A stretch of DNA of 64,000 bases from positions 106,918 through 170,917 of the forward strand of contig NZ_JAIQDB010000003.1 in assembly GCF_020037475.1 (NCBI RefSeq), written 5' to 3'. Position numbers and translations under genes: made by a program. The notes beneath the pieces were generated by a model, which saw only the letters and a list, made by a program, of their open reading frames with translations, was not told the origin of the DNA and made no database searches. Origin of the DNA: Sutcliffiella deserti. GTDB taxonomy: Bacteria > Bacillota > Bacilli > Bacillales > Bacillaceae_I. Shown here piece after piece: positions 36,297 through 45,023 of this stretch; the first letter of the stretch is position 1; every line of letters starts with the position of its first letter.

Positions 36297-36382
36297 TTTA
36301 CCCTCTCCTCTAATCTATTTCTTTATCTCTAAACTGCTTAGTTCGTTCAATAATAAAGGGCTAACCCTTATTCTAAAAATGG

Positions 36383-36667
36383 TCAACGTCCTATTTTTAT
36401 TAGCCATTCACGTAAGTTGGCTTTTTGATAGTACACCTTATTGTTAATTACAATATGAGGAATGCTTGGGTGTTCGGCAATCAAATGTTTTGCGTCTTCC
36501 TTGGAAATACCGATAAAATGATGAACATCATTCTCTTTAATTAGTTCGTGGTCATCATTTTCATCTAAAGATTCTAAAATATTTTTTGAGTCTGGATTCT
36601 TAAAATTTTTTAATCCATCCCCAATTAAATATCCTGCTATGACAATTCCTAATCCTAACCAAATCAT
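36383..36667 (-). CDS. Membrane-anchored protein with MerR/excisionase-like helix-turn-helix tail
   Basis: 94 residues. One N-terminal transmembrane helix (3-18), an acidic linker, then ISKEDAKHLIAEHP, IPHIVINNKVYYQKANLREWL. The latter has the helix-wing pattern of DNA-binding excisionase-like domains. GGAGGAATTCGG lies upstream of the ATG. A membrane anchor on such a domain is unusual but occurs in Bacillus small proteins. Confidence 0.6.
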   Translation of the reverse strand: MIWLGLGIVIAGYLIGDGLKNFKNPDSKNILESLDENDDHELIKENDVHHFIGISKEDAKHLIAEHPSIPHIVINNKVYYQKANLREWLIKIGR

Positions 36668-36886
36668 CCGAATTCCTCCTTAATGGCTAATAGTGAAAAA
36701 GCATATCTGCTCATTCCAAATACGGACCATATATATTTTGCGAAATAGAAAAATATAAGTCACAATTGAATAATCCTGCTCCTGTAGTTTAACATTAATT
36801 TCCTTTCTGTTGACAAAGAAAAAAGCATCCCTTTTTGAAAGAATGCACCCGATAGTTGAAGAAAAGATTTATTGGAACAACACACA

Positions 36887-37345
36887 TTATTTCTTATAAA
36901 TTAGCTTAAACCTTTCACAAACAACAGGAATTTTGTAATTAAACTCTTGATTTATATTTTTTAACTCTTTTTTAAAGAAGGTTTCATGAACGTCACGCCA
37001 ATACCCTAATGTACGGTCACCTTCACCTTCCAAATATGCGTGCTCTGCGGTAACTTCATCAAAAGGAACCACCTCTACTGATGTAGTTTCGGCTATTGCA
37101 ACGGCTTTCCCATCTCCGTCAAGAATAATATTATGAAGACCTACTAACGGTAATGCTTCATTTTCCAATTCATATAACGTATAGTTTGATGCTGTTGCTG
37201 TTTTAGTCCCTTCTAACACTAAATTAGCAAGCTCATTAGCCATATCTTTTGAATCACCAAATGCCCATGCCTCATAATGTCTTGGTGCATTCGGATTAAT
37301 TTTTCGATATTCTTCCCACATTTGAATAATTGAATCATTACTCAT
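36887..37345 (-). CDS. ASCH domain protein
   Basis: 152 residues from ATG 37343-37345 (AAGG at 9 nt); the TTG three codons earlier is too close to that site. The order MWEEYRKINPNAP, AWAFGD near 27, LVLEGTKTATAS near 42-53 and VPFDEVTAEHAYLEGEGD near 100 is typical of the YqfB/YtoQ-like ASCH group. Some members have amidohydrolase or ribonuclease activity on modified nucleosides or RNA. The role here is unknown. Confidence 0.85.
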   Translation of the reverse strand: MSNDSIIQMWEEYRKINPNAPRHYEAWAFGDSKDMANELANLVLEGTKTATASNYTLYELENEALPLVGLHNIILDGDGKAVAIAETTSVEVVPFDEVTAEHAYLEGEGDRTLGYWRDVHETFFKKELKNINQEFNYKIPVVCERFKLIYKK

Positions 37346-37501
37346 ATCTATCAACCTTCATTCTATTTGACTAATTATGTACTTAAACCGTAACACTTGG
37401 GTTTAGCTGTGCTTCTTTAAGCCTTCTTCTCCGTAAAACAACAAGGAGCTGCCATAACGACAACACCAGTAATTTCATTAAAGCCCCATTTAATGCAATA
37501 T

Positions 37502-37720
37502 TTATTGCTTTTCTTTTAGTAAAGTAACTACTCCAATACTAAATACCAAGATACCAATTAACATCAATGAATGTATAAATCCGCTTAGAAGAGGTACAAA
37601 TTCTCCAGTTAAATTCTGGTTTCGATACACGATATTAACTAGGCTGTACCCTAAAGGTGAACTAACCAGTAAAATAATAATTCCAAAAATAAAATATACC
37701 ATTGCTTGTTTACTCATCAA
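37502..37720 (-). CDS. Small two-helix membrane protein
   Basis: 72 residues with membrane helices at about 5-27 and 45-65 and an extracytoplasmic loop with YRNQNLTGEFVP. GGGGAA lies ahead of the start. Family not recognised. Confidence 0.6.
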   Translation of the reverse strand: MMSKQAMVYFIFGIIILLVSSPLGYSLVNIVYRNQNLTGEFVPLLSGFIHSLMLIGILVFSIGVVTLLKEKQ

Positions 37721-37750
37721 TCATTCCCCTTACTACAATTTAATTCTTCT

Positions 37751-37850
37751 GCCCTATTGCTTAATACCAATTATTTCAAATGTTAGGCATTTACTCAAGA
37801 TATATTTTTCCACAAAAAGAAGCTGACTTTGTTGCAGATAAGCTCCAGAT
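37751..37850 (-). repeat. Cassette-boundary repeat, copy 4
   Basis: GCCCTATTGCTTAATACCAA through hairpin AGCT(G)ACTTTGTTGCAGATAAGCT. It lies 45 bp after the 3' end of the membrane protein at 37896. Confidence 0.87.
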
Positions 37851-37895
37851 AGTAGAATAAGATATCGACATTTACATAGTAATACAGTGTGGATT

Positions 37896-38213
37896 TTATG
37901 TATTTACGGAATGGCTCTTTCTTCTTAAATAAGTTCCTAGCATTAACAGAATTATGTTATAGATGCTGAAAACACCTAACCAAAGAATTGCCTCACCGGT
38001 AAAACTAATTGCTTCATATCCACTATGATTGTTAATATGTGACTCTTCCCCTTTGTAAGTAAACCAAATAATATTAGAAATAAATACATACAAAGCAATT
38101 AATAAGGCTGACTTTATATAAACTAATATTTTGTTAGATGAAGAAAACGATTGTAATGTAAATAAAAATAGAACACCATATACTAGCATAAAAACTGTTT
38201 CAGAAATCCCCAT
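37896..38213 (-). CDS. Three-helix membrane protein
   Basis: 105 residues, hydrophobic segments at about 6-22, 33-52 and 70-95. The ribosome binding site ahead of the ATG is weak (GGAAGTGAG). No known family. Confidence 0.55.
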   Translation of the reverse strand: MGISETVFMLVYGVLFLFTLQSFSSSNKILVYIKSALLIALYVFISNIIWFTYKGEESHINNHSGYEAISFTGEAILWLGVFSIYNIILLMLGTYLRRKSHSVNT

Positions 38214-38353
38214 TACGGTAGACTCACTTCCTTACACTAACTTATATTTATTTACTTATAACCCTCCCAAGAGATTCGACATTGTAAAATCCTGCTCAAT
38301 TTAAGTATTTAAAGAGAGATTACCTTATGCAGCTATCGCTACCAGTTTGTTGA

Positions 38354-39031
38354 TTAAATATTGCTTATCATTTCGATAACTATTGAAGCAGACTGATTTC
38401 CAGCAATTTTTTCAAAGGTATCATATGTGATAGCTGCTTCCTCGTCTGCATTATCCGATATACATCTAATAATAATAAAGGGTATATTGTTTATAAAAGC
38501 CACATGACCAACAGAAGAACCTTCCATTTCGACACAAGCAGGAGAGTAATCGTTTAATAGGACACCTTTTAGCTTATTATCCTCTACAAAACATTCACCA
38601 CTTACGATTCTTCCACAATGGTATTTAGATGCTGTTGATATACATGCTTTTATTGCCAAATTTATAAGTTCCTCGCTTGCAATAAATGTCTCTTCAAAAG
38701 GAAAGAGATTTTTCATTTGGGCTTTTCTCACATCATGGTGTGTTACATCAGAAGATATAACCATTTCACAAACACTAATGTCATTTTTCAAACTTCCCGC
38801 AATACCAGTATTAATAACACAGTCAATATTAAATCTATCTATTAATATTTGAGTACATGATGCTGAATTTACTTTTCCTACCCCACAGCGTGTTAGAACA
38901 ATTTCTCTTCCATAAAGCACTCCAGTGTAAAATGGAAATCCTGCAAATTTATATTCTTTTAATAATTCCATTTTATCTAACACTAAGTCTATTTCTATCT
39001 GCATTGCCCCTATAATACCTACCCTCTTCAT
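38354..39031 (-). CDS. 5'-methylthioadenosine/S-adenosylhomocysteine nucleosidase paralogue
   Basis: 225 residues of the PNP/UDP phosphorylase fold. IGIIGAM-type start (VGIIGAMQIEID, residues 4-15), GVGKVNSA near 50, NTGIAGSL near 75, ACVEMEGSSVGHVA near 168-181 and RCISDNADEE near 192. These are the ribose- and purine-binding motifs of MtnN, which splits MTA and SAH to adenine and the thiosugar. The catalytic Asp of SDNAD is kept. It stands alone in the cassette-like run, so it is probably an accessory copy. Confidence 0.88.
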   Translation of the reverse strand: MKRVGIIGAMQIEIDLVLDKMELLKEYKFAGFPFYTGVLYGREIVLTRCGVGKVNSASCTQILIDRFNIDCVINTGIAGSLKNDISVCEMVISSDVTHHDVRKAQMKNLFPFEETFIASEELINLAIKACISTASKYHCGRIVSGECFVEDNKLKGVLLNDYSPACVEMEGSSVGHVAFINNIPFIIIRCISDNADEEAAITYDTFEKIAGNQSASIVIEMISNI

Positions 39032-39088
39032 ATAACCATCTCCCTAAACAAGCATACTCATGTATTGCCCCTTATTAAACAATTCTGC

Positions 39089-39403
39089 CCTTATCTACAG
39101 TATGAAAATCAACCGTATTCAACGTAAGTAAAGAAAGCAAAAGTGCTAGTTTTCTATCTTTGTGGAAGCAATATCTACAGTAAGTTTTTATAGTTTTTAA
39201 CGTATTCAACGATAGGACTTTACTTGGAGAGGTGGGTATGATAGGCAGGCTTGCCTACTGAAACACCTGCTTCAGCCTTTCAAGACTAATCATGCCCACA
39301 GAGGCTCCAAGTCAAGTCCTTAACCACTTATCTTTGAATACATATACATAAAGATAATAGGTGCTACAAATCAACGCTTTATTGCTGGAACTGTAGATAA
39401 TGG
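39089..39403. other. Long nested inverted-repeat element without a gene
   Basis: Nested arms pair across the element. TTATCTACAGT (39090) pairs with ACTGTAGATAA (39390). GTATTCAACGATA (39202) pairs with TATCTTTGAATAC (39329). GGACTTTACTTGGAG (39216) pairs with CTCCAAGTCAAGTCC (39304). GTGGGTATGAT (39233) pairs with ATCATGCCCAC (39288). An apical AGGCAGGCTTGCCT hairpin lies inside. TATCTACAGT also occurs directly at 39172. No ORF fits. It is either a MITE-like mobile element with terminal repeats or a structured RNA. Confidence 0.7.
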
Positions 39404-39500
39404 CCCTATTGCCTAATACCAATTATTTCAAAAATCAGACATTTACTCAAGATATTTTTCCATAAAAAAGAAGCTTATCTTGTTGCAGATAAGCTCCTGT
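39402..39500 (-). repeat. Cassette-boundary repeat, copy 5
   Basis: GCCCTATTGCCTAATACCAA to hairpin AAGCTTATCTTGTTGCAGAT and CTCCTGTTAGTTCAACA. It abuts the inverted-repeat element on the left and the small gene at 39518 on the right. Confidence 0.9.
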
Positions 39501-39517
39501 TAGTTCAACAATAAAAT

Positions 39518-39661
39518 CTAATCTTTACTGTTTTCCTTCAATTGTTCATTTATTTTTTTTAGTTCCTCTGTCTGATTAAGGATATTATTGTTAACTTTTC
39601 TTATTGCATCATATATAGCAAAAATACCAGCAAAAATTAAAATTAAAAATAGTATTTCCAT
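39518..39661 (-). CDS. Small membrane-anchored coiled-coil peptide
   Basis: 47 residues. The ATG at 39659-39661 has AGGACTT upstream. Residues 2-17 are a membrane helix, followed by a charged helix with TEELKKINEQLKE. It has the same design as the protein at 33118. A cassette-boundary repeat lies directly downstream and supplies the terminator. Function unknown. Confidence 0.55.
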   Translation of the reverse strand: MEILFLILIFAGIFAIYDAIRKVNNNILNQTEELKKINEQLKENSKD

Positions 39662-39728
39662 TTCAAGTCCTACTTTCTGTTATTAACATTTTTTCTAAGG
39701 CTAACCCTTTATCACAGCAGATAGCTTT

Positions 39729-40179
39729 TTAATCTATCCTTTTAATAAATAATACCCTATCTTGATTTGTTCCATCGTAATTTGAAAATACAGATACTCC
39801 ATCCACTTCTTTATCACCTTTATCAATATCGAACCCTAACTTGGTATGATAGGAAATCGAAACCTTATTTACTGGTGAAGTTACAGCATGGACAACCTTT
39901 CTATTACTCTGTTTCACCACATTAAAAAATTCATTATAAAGCCGCTTTCCTATATTATATTCTCGGTATTTAGGGTGAACCCCAACAAAATGTATGTACG
40001 CAATCGGATTCTGATTGAGACAAAAAACCATCTTTTTGAGCAATAAAACTTGTATTATTAAAATGAACAAAGAATAACTTAGGTAACATATCTGACATTT
40101 GCCTTCCACTCCACCATTCGTTAATCAAAGGTGAGATAACGTAATAATCAGAACTTTCCACATTGCGTATTTCCACCAA
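39729..40179 (-). pseudogene. GNAT acetyltransferase broken by a one-base frameshift
   Basis: The first 60 codons from 40179 read [20 protein letters not shown]... and FLSQSESD. The frame then shifts near 40002, and [19 protein letters not shown] with the rest of the GNAT fold continues in the next frame to 39729. Removing one T (minus strand GATTGCG to GATGCG) restores [12 protein letters not shown]. The acetyl-CoA-binding R/Q-x-x-G-x-G/K region is present in the second part. Confidence 0.82.
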
Positions 40180-40451
40180 TAAACATCCTTTCTTATTTCT
40201 GTATAAGATTATATTATCATAAGAAAAAAATCATTTTGTTCAACTTTACTGCCCGTTAGCACAAGAAGCGAATGCCCTTATTGAACACTCGATCTCTGTT
40301 TACTCAACATGAATAACTACTAATCCTGCTTTATCGGTATCTCCTCTTCCTACCTATTCGTCCTCACTAGAATGTCTGTCATTGTGCCACCTTATTTTTA
40401 TTTCACTGACAGAAGGACTTATCGTTGCTTCAAGTACACTACCATTTCTTT

Positions 40452-40561
40452 TTAAGACAAACCTTGTTCATAATACCAAGGCAGATCTTTATCTAATTCA
40501 ATTGGGTCTGATAAAATATTTCAATAAGTTCATCTTCATCTGGGAATAAGTCCATATCCAT
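40452..40561 (-). pseudogene. Short frameshifted gene fragment
   Basis: ATG at 40559-40561 opens MDMDLFPDEDELIEIF. After a T-run near 40518 the next frame continues SDPIELDKDLPWYYEQG to a TAA at 40452-40454. One missing T would join them as IFLSDPIELD. Family not recognised. The remainder of 40180-40451 shows only an intergenic hairpin of the short type (40247-40300). Confidence 0.5.
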
Positions 40562-40629
40562 CGAAATTACCGACTTCTAAATTTTTTGTAATATTACTGG
40601 GCTAGCGGCTCTCTCGCCAAACTTTTTCT

Positions 40630-41253
40630 CTATTCTACTTTATACTCTTCAAACGAATCGTATACTGTTGTAAAGTAATCCTTTAGTTCTTCAGGTAAAC
40701 TAGAGTAGTGTCTTATATTTAATACATCTTTATCGTGCTTCTTCATTTCTCGGAGATGCGTTAGATTTACCAAGTTACTATAATAATTGATAAATATTTC
40801 AGATGATTCATCGTAAAAAAAGACATACCAAATCGTATAGTGCATTGCTAACATTTTTTTCGTTTCTTCCTTATAATAGTCGAGTAGATCGTTACTATAC
40901 TCTCCAGTTGCCATCGTATCAGACATATCTTTATAAAGAAGAAAATGACCTCCTAATTGATTGAAATTAATCATTCCGCTGTATCCTTGTGAGATACGCC
41001 TATCCAAGATTATGGCTGAATCATAAACACTGCGAGCTAACTTCTCCTGCTCCCTTTCCACAGTTTTAAACTTTTCTAAGTTCTCCAAAATCACTTTACT
41101 ATGATACGAAAAATCGGTAATTTCATTTAACGTTTCTTTTGTCATTGCCTCACTGTACCCTTGCCTCATTTTGTTTTGGTGCAAAAGAAGTACACTTAAG
41201 CCAATGACTAAAACGATTAATGTAGTAAGGCTAACCTTACTAAACTTATTCAT
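40630..41253 (-). CDS. Membrane-anchored extracytoplasmic protein, helical
   Basis: 207 residues with an N-terminal anchor helix (7-24), then a helical outside region. It resembles the protein at 42124-42747 in size, anchor and helical spacing, though sequence identity is low. The helical bundle could be a sensor-like domain without a signalling partner. GGAGGG precedes the ATG. Confidence 0.6.
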   Translation of the reverse strand: MNKFSKVSLTTLIVLVIGLSVLLLHQNKMRQGYSEAMTKETLNEITDFSYHSKVILENLEKFKTVEREQEKLARSVYDSAIILDRRISQGYSGMINFNQLGGHFLLYKDMSDTMATGEYSNDLLDYYKEETKKMLAMHYTIWYVFFYDESSEIFINYYSNLVNLTHLREMKKHDKDVLNIRHYSSLPEELKDYFTTVYDSFEEYKVE

Positions 41254-41379
41254 ACAAACCCTCCTTTATATGATTATATATACAAAGATACAAATATTTT
41301 CACACAAAACTTTGTCTACTATGTCTCTTTCTTCTCTATATTTAATGCCTTTTATCGTTTTTTCTTGTTAAATTATTTT

Positions 41380-41480
41380 GCCCTATTGCTTAATACCAAT
41401 TATTTCAAAAATCAGACATTTACTAAACATATATTTCCATAAAAAAGAAGCTTATCTTGTTGCAGATAAGCGCCCGTTAG
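41380..41480 (-). repeat. Cassette-boundary repeat, copy 6
   Basis: GCCCTATTGCTTAATACC to hairpin AAGCTTATCTTGTTGCAGAT and CGCCCGTTAGTTGAAGA. It is the terminator side of the gene at 41490. Confidence 0.9.
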
Positions 41481-41489
41481 TTGAAGAGT

Positions 41490-41747
41490 CTAAAGGTTTT
41501 TTTGCCATTTATAAAATGAAATTGTAAAAGTGCTAATGAATAAAATGATAAAGCTAATTCCTATAATCATTGGGACATATATAAAAGCATTTATTAAGCT
41601 ATCTGAGGTTGACCACGATGAAGCATTAGTAGGTCTTGAGAAATTTATTGCATTCTGCCTTCCATTCACCCCAATTATTAAAAACAAAACACCAAATAAA
41701 AAGATACCAGTAGGTACACCAAACAATTTTAAATATTTATTTTGCAT
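41490..41747 (-). CDS. Small two-helix membrane protein
   Basis: About 85 residues from one of two adjacent ATG codons at 41745-41750, with AGGAAGG just upstream. Membrane helices lie at about 8-25 and 50-75. An upstream in-frame ATG (41768) has no ribosome binding site. Family not recognised. Confidence 0.55.
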   Translation of the reverse strand: MQNKYLKLFGVPTGIFLFGVLFLIIGVNGRQNAINFSRPTNASSWSTSDSLINAFIYVPMIIGISFIILFISTFTISFYKWQKNL

Positions 41748-41768
41748 CATACCCTTCCTAACCTCCAT

Positions 41769-42061
41769 ATCACCATTATTTTTCCATTGTTTAACTCTTC
41801 TGCTTCGTTAGCACAAGAAGGAACTGTACTTGATGAACATGTGTTTAATTTCTTTAAAATTGATTTAGTGATTTTAAAGCCTTTTTAAACGGGAATGTAT
41901 CGTCATTTCCTCTGTTTATGTATTAATTTGGCTAACCAGAGCGACAGTCTCTCCGGAGTTTGACTGGTATATCAAGAAGGTTTTTATCAACGTGAAAAAT
42001 ACTATGAAACAACGAAAACCAAGTATATATGGTTCTAGATTAAATAGGGGAGTGAACAATC
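41769..42061. other. Intergenic DNA, no gene seen
   Basis: A short-type hairpin remnant (TTCGTTAGCACAAGAAGG) is at 41805-41830, and a degenerate ACCAGAG(C)GACAGTC palindrome at 41936-41962. Nothing else is evident. Confidence 0.4.
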
Positions 42062-42127
42062 ATGCAAAAACAGTTGTGGAGGCAGTCAATACGGCCTTAT
42101 TGTAAAATCAGCAAAAATAATCTCTAA
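42062..42127 (+). CDS. Possible 21-residue peptide
   Basis: GGGGAG lies 9 nt before an ATG that opens MQKQLWRQSIRPYCKISKNN and a TAA. The ribosome binding site is good, but the peptide overlaps the 3' end of the opposing gene by 4 bp and has no known relative. It could be the 5' end of a lost gene. Confidence 0.25.
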   Translation: MQKQLWRQSIRPYCKISKNNL

Positions 42128-42747
42128 TTTATAGAGTAACTAAAATCTGTAACTCTTTCATACCCCTTAAGCAAATCAACCCAGTAATCATCTTTTATTC
42201 CTTGCTCACTATAATAATCAAAAAACTCGGACGGCTGCCCATTCGTATCACCATCACCTGTAAACATCAAAGTGTCTTCAACAACCTTACTGTAATGTTG
42301 CATTAAACGTTCCATAAGTTGTAATTCTTCCAGTTGTTCCGTTGTTAGGGCTGCTTCATTACTTTCCATATCCCTTTTCAGAAACATAAAGAACTCCCGA
42401 TAATCATTATTTATAGAAACTATTTGATTATGATTATAATCACCTAATCTATTAAGGTAGATGTCCATTTGACTGATATCTTGTGTAACAAATGCTAAAT
42501 AATAAAAGTTGCTTTCTAACTCTCCAGCCTGTACTTGTGTTATTTCACCTTTTTCTATCACATCTTGTAAGATACTTAATGCGTATGGTGGTGCACTTGA
42601 TATTTGAACGACTTGATTTACTAATTCCTCAGAAAGATATCGTTCATATGATTGATTATCCCTTTCGGATAGGATCCATAAAGTTAAGAAAATTATCATA
42701 CCTATTCCTAAAGTAAAAGGGATTATAATATTCTTGCCTAAATTCAT
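42124..42747 (-). CDS. Membrane-anchored helical protein with a truncated paralogue at 50876
   Basis: About 208 residues from ATG 42745-42747 (GTG codons at 42750 and 42759 are alternatives, AAAAGGGG upstream). One N-terminal anchor helix, then an outside helical region with acidic linker TGDGDTNGQPSEFFDYY. The 3' third is duplicated at 50876-51178 as a pseudogene. It also resembles 40630-41253 in layout. Function unknown. Confidence 0.6.
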   Translation of the reverse strand: MNLGKNIIIPFTLGIGMIIFLTLWILSERDNQSYERYLSEELVNQVVQISSAPPYALSILQDVIEKGEITQVQAGELESNFYYLAFVTQDISQMDIYLNRLGDYNHNQIVSINNDYREFFMFLKRDMESNEAALTTEQLEELQLMERLMQHYSKVVEDTLMFTGDGDTNGQPSEFFDYYSEQGIKDDYWVDLLKGYERVTDFSYSIN

Positions 42748-42782
42748 CACTAATCTCACCCCTTTTCAATTCGGCCCTGGAC

Positions 42783-42992
42783 TCAGTTCTTTATCATTAT
42801 TGAATGATTTGCGAAAAACCAAAGGGACATACCCGGTTCTCTCCAATCCCCTTTAGCTAAATCCTCCCATCCTTCTTTCTTAACGAATTCCAAAGCAACC
42901 GTTATTTTAGATTGATATTTCTCGTTTTCTTCATCACTTTTAACGATTTCTTTTTCAGGTTTAAGCTTGAGGTGAGCAAGCGAGTAAACCAA
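42783..42992 (-). CDS. Unidentified short ORF, possibly 5'-truncated
   Basis: 69 codons with a protein-like C-terminal half (KEGWEDLAKGDWREPGMSLW, FFANHS). The N-terminal codons and the upstream DNA show no ribosome binding site. It may be the tail of a larger gene. Family not recognised. Confidence 0.35.
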   Translation of the reverse strand: MVYSLAHLKLKPEKEIVKSDEENEKYQSKITVALEFVKKEGWEDLAKGDWREPGMSLWFFANHSIMIKN

Positions 42993-43057
42993 AACACTAA
43001 GGAGTTATAGCTAAACCGATTACAACGTGGTAATTCAATTGGTATACCGGTTCATCA

Positions 43058-43708
43058 TTACAACATCCCCCACATTAAATTGAATGGAGCTGTAAAGAAA
43101 TAGAAAAGCAATCCTATAATTACAACCTTGATGATCTGTTTCGGAGACTGATATAAAACAATAATCGTGGTTATTAAGAGTAGGAATTCCAATATATTAC
43201 GAATATCAAAATACCAAAAACCAAATGCAAAAGCTTGTCTTGAGATAAACATAATTAGGATAGACGAAATAAAAATGGCAATGACCCCTTTTCCCTTTGC
43301 GTACCAACAAACCAAAGCAATAAATGGTGACATAACCGTCATGGTTATCCAAATCATCATATAGGATTTAGGAAAAAAATCAGCAACCATCACCGTATAA
43401 AGATAATAACTACCTACCATGCCTACAAAAAACAAAAAAACATTGATGGCAGACCTAACAGGTGATTTGCTGTACACAGCTATTAGCACGGCTAGGAATA
43501 TCCAAACACCTATCCGAGAAAAGAAGTTCCCTAAGCCCAACACTTCCAGAAAAAAAGGTAATTGGCTACCGGGAGTTTCATCAAGCATCTTGGAGAGCAC
43601 ACCTAATATTACCCCTGCTATAAATAGTAAGGACGAAGATACAATTTTTTTCGAGAGCGATATTTTTACCGGTCTGCGGATATCATGTAAAAGTAATAAA
43701 CCACTCAT
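43058..43708 (-). CDS. Polytopic membrane protein, DUF6518-like
   Basis: 216 residues with about six membrane helices. The pattern GVLSKMLDETPGSQLP near 38-53, FFSRIGVWIFLAV near 62-74 and KSPVRSAINVFLFFVGM near 82-98 resembles the DUF6518 group. GGAGGC precedes the start. No transport motif is evident. Confidence 0.6.
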   Translation of the reverse strand: MSGLLLLHDIRRPVKISLSKKIVSSSLLFIAGVILGVLSKMLDETPGSQLPFFLEVLGLGNFFSRIGVWIFLAVLIAVYSKSPVRSAINVFLFFVGMVGSYYLYTVMVADFFPKSYMMIWITMTVMSPFIALVCWYAKGKGVIAIFISSILIMFISRQAFAFGFWYFDIRNILEFLLLITTIIVLYQSPKQIIKVVIIGLLFYFFTAPFNLMWGML

Positions 43709-44080
43709 CCATTAGCCTCCCAACACTTTTTCCACCTAATCATTCATAAACTCCTGCTTCCCCACTTGATACAGTTGAGGGTTTTCAGGAAACTATATTA
43801 AAACCAGAGGGACAGTCCCGCAGGTTCTCTCTGCAAGATCCTCCATCCTTTTGGCTTGCTATATGTTTCTCAGCATCTCTATATAATTCTACAAAATTTG
43901 TAAAAAACCCTTTCAATAGTGAAAGCTTCAATTGATTAATTTGAGCTAGAGAGCTCTAGTCTCCCTAACAGATAAACGCGAATTTGAACGCCCGATTATA
44001 AATAAAGAGTTCCATGAAAAATCTAATCTTTTGCAGTTATTATCCGAAGTTTACGATACTATGGAATTTGGGTAACAGGA
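43709..44080. other. Intergenic DNA with a GGGACAGTCCC element
   Basis: An imperfect palindrome, AACCAGAGGGACAGTCCCGCA with GGTT, lies at 43802-43825. The rest is AT-rich with no coding stretch that can be supported. Confidence 0.45.
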
Positions 44081-44113
44081 GTGGTATCCATCTGTTCTAA
44101 GGGGGGAATTACA

Positions 44114-44878
44114 ATAATTTTAGAAGATGCAGTAGAGGCAATTGTAAATAGTCTTAAGCAGGATAAAAGGGTGCAGTCTATCTTTTTAAAAGGTTCATTA
44201 GGTCGTGGAGAACAGGACGAGCATTCTGATATAGATTTGTATTGCCTAGTGAACAAAGAAGATGAAGAAGAGTTCCTTCAAAGCAGGCTTCAACATTTAG
44301 AATCATATAACAACATACTGTTTCATGACGATATTTTTATTGTCGCTCCACAAATTCTTGCAGTTTATGAGAACTTAGTGCATGTTGATTTGTTTACCGT
44401 GACCGAACATACCTTTATCGAAAAGGATTTTTTCAAAGTCCTTTTTGACCCAAATGGGAAATTAGAGAAATTCAAACAAAGCCAGAACCTAAAATTATCC
44501 GACCTTGAGTTTCAAGACGCAGTCGATGATGTTGCATGGTTCCTATTTCAATATAAAAAAGCTTCTGCCAGAGGCAATGATATCTGGTCAGTTAATATGC
44601 TCCATAATGTTATGACACATCTATCAAGAGTATTACTGCACCGTTATAATCCGAACAGGGCACAATTGGGCATGAAAACAATTAAAACCTCTCTTCCAGA
44701 AGATATCAACCTTGTAATAAATCGGATCTATGAGAATATGACACCCGATAAACACGATCAGGCTGTGAAGATTATTTGTGAGCTGTTATACAGTGAAACG
44801 GATTGGGTTTTTAATGAGGCAGCATACCCTGATAAAACTAAGCCATTGTGGGAACGGATGGTTTCTTCATTCATCTAA
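44114..44878 (+). CDS. Nucleotidyltransferase, second aminoglycoside adenylyltransferase-like protein
   Basis: About 254 residues. IFLKGSLGRGEQDEHSDIDLYC near 24-45 is the polymerase-beta-type active site. A helical domain follows with a KASARGNDIWSVNMLHNV patch. The start is odd: GGGGGG at 44101-44106 is well placed only for ATA 44114 or ATT 44117. The nearest in-frame GTG is 44081, which lacks a site. Either a rare AUA/AUU start is used, the GTG is used weakly, or the original start is lost. It is one of few plus-strand genes in this stretch. Confidence 0.72.
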   Translation: MILEDAVEAIVNSLKQDKRVQSIFLKGSLGRGEQDEHSDIDLYCLVNKEDEEEFLQSRLQHLESYNNILFHDDIFIVAPQILAVYENLVHVDLFTVTEHTFIEKDFFKVLFDPNGKLEKFKQSQNLKLSDLEFQDAVDDVAWFLFQYKKASARGNDIWSVNMLHNVMTHLSRVLLHRYNPNRAQLGMKTIKTSLPEDINLVINRIYENMTPDKHDQAVKIICELLYSETDWVFNEAAYPDKTKPLWERMVSSFI

Positions 44879-44987
44879 AACAAGATATTCCCTTGATGCT
44901 TAGCCTATCAAACAAACATACCAATCTAACAAATCGATTTAAATGGTGTTGTAGTCTCTTTATCTTTTAGGGCTAATACATCTACTG

Positions 44988-45022
44988 ATAACCAGTGGGA
45001 CAGTCCCACTGGTTCTTCTTTT
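44988..45022. terminator. GGGACAGTCCC palindrome between convergent genes
   Basis: AACCAGTGGGAC-A-GTCCCACTGGTT is a perfect 12-bp inverted repeat, followed by TCTTCTTTTTT. It serves the plus-strand nucleotidyltransferase gene and lies beside the stop of the opposing DUF1835 gene. Confidence 0.75.
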
Positions 45023-45023
45023 T

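Noticed and set aside
36112..36447. 111-codon plus-strand frame
   Set aside because: It is antisense to the small TTG-start membrane gene and to the start of 36383-36667; it has no ribosome binding site.
32992..41480. CRISPR array
   Set aside because: The repeats are about 100 bp, separated by whole genes of variable length, and lack spacers or cas genes.
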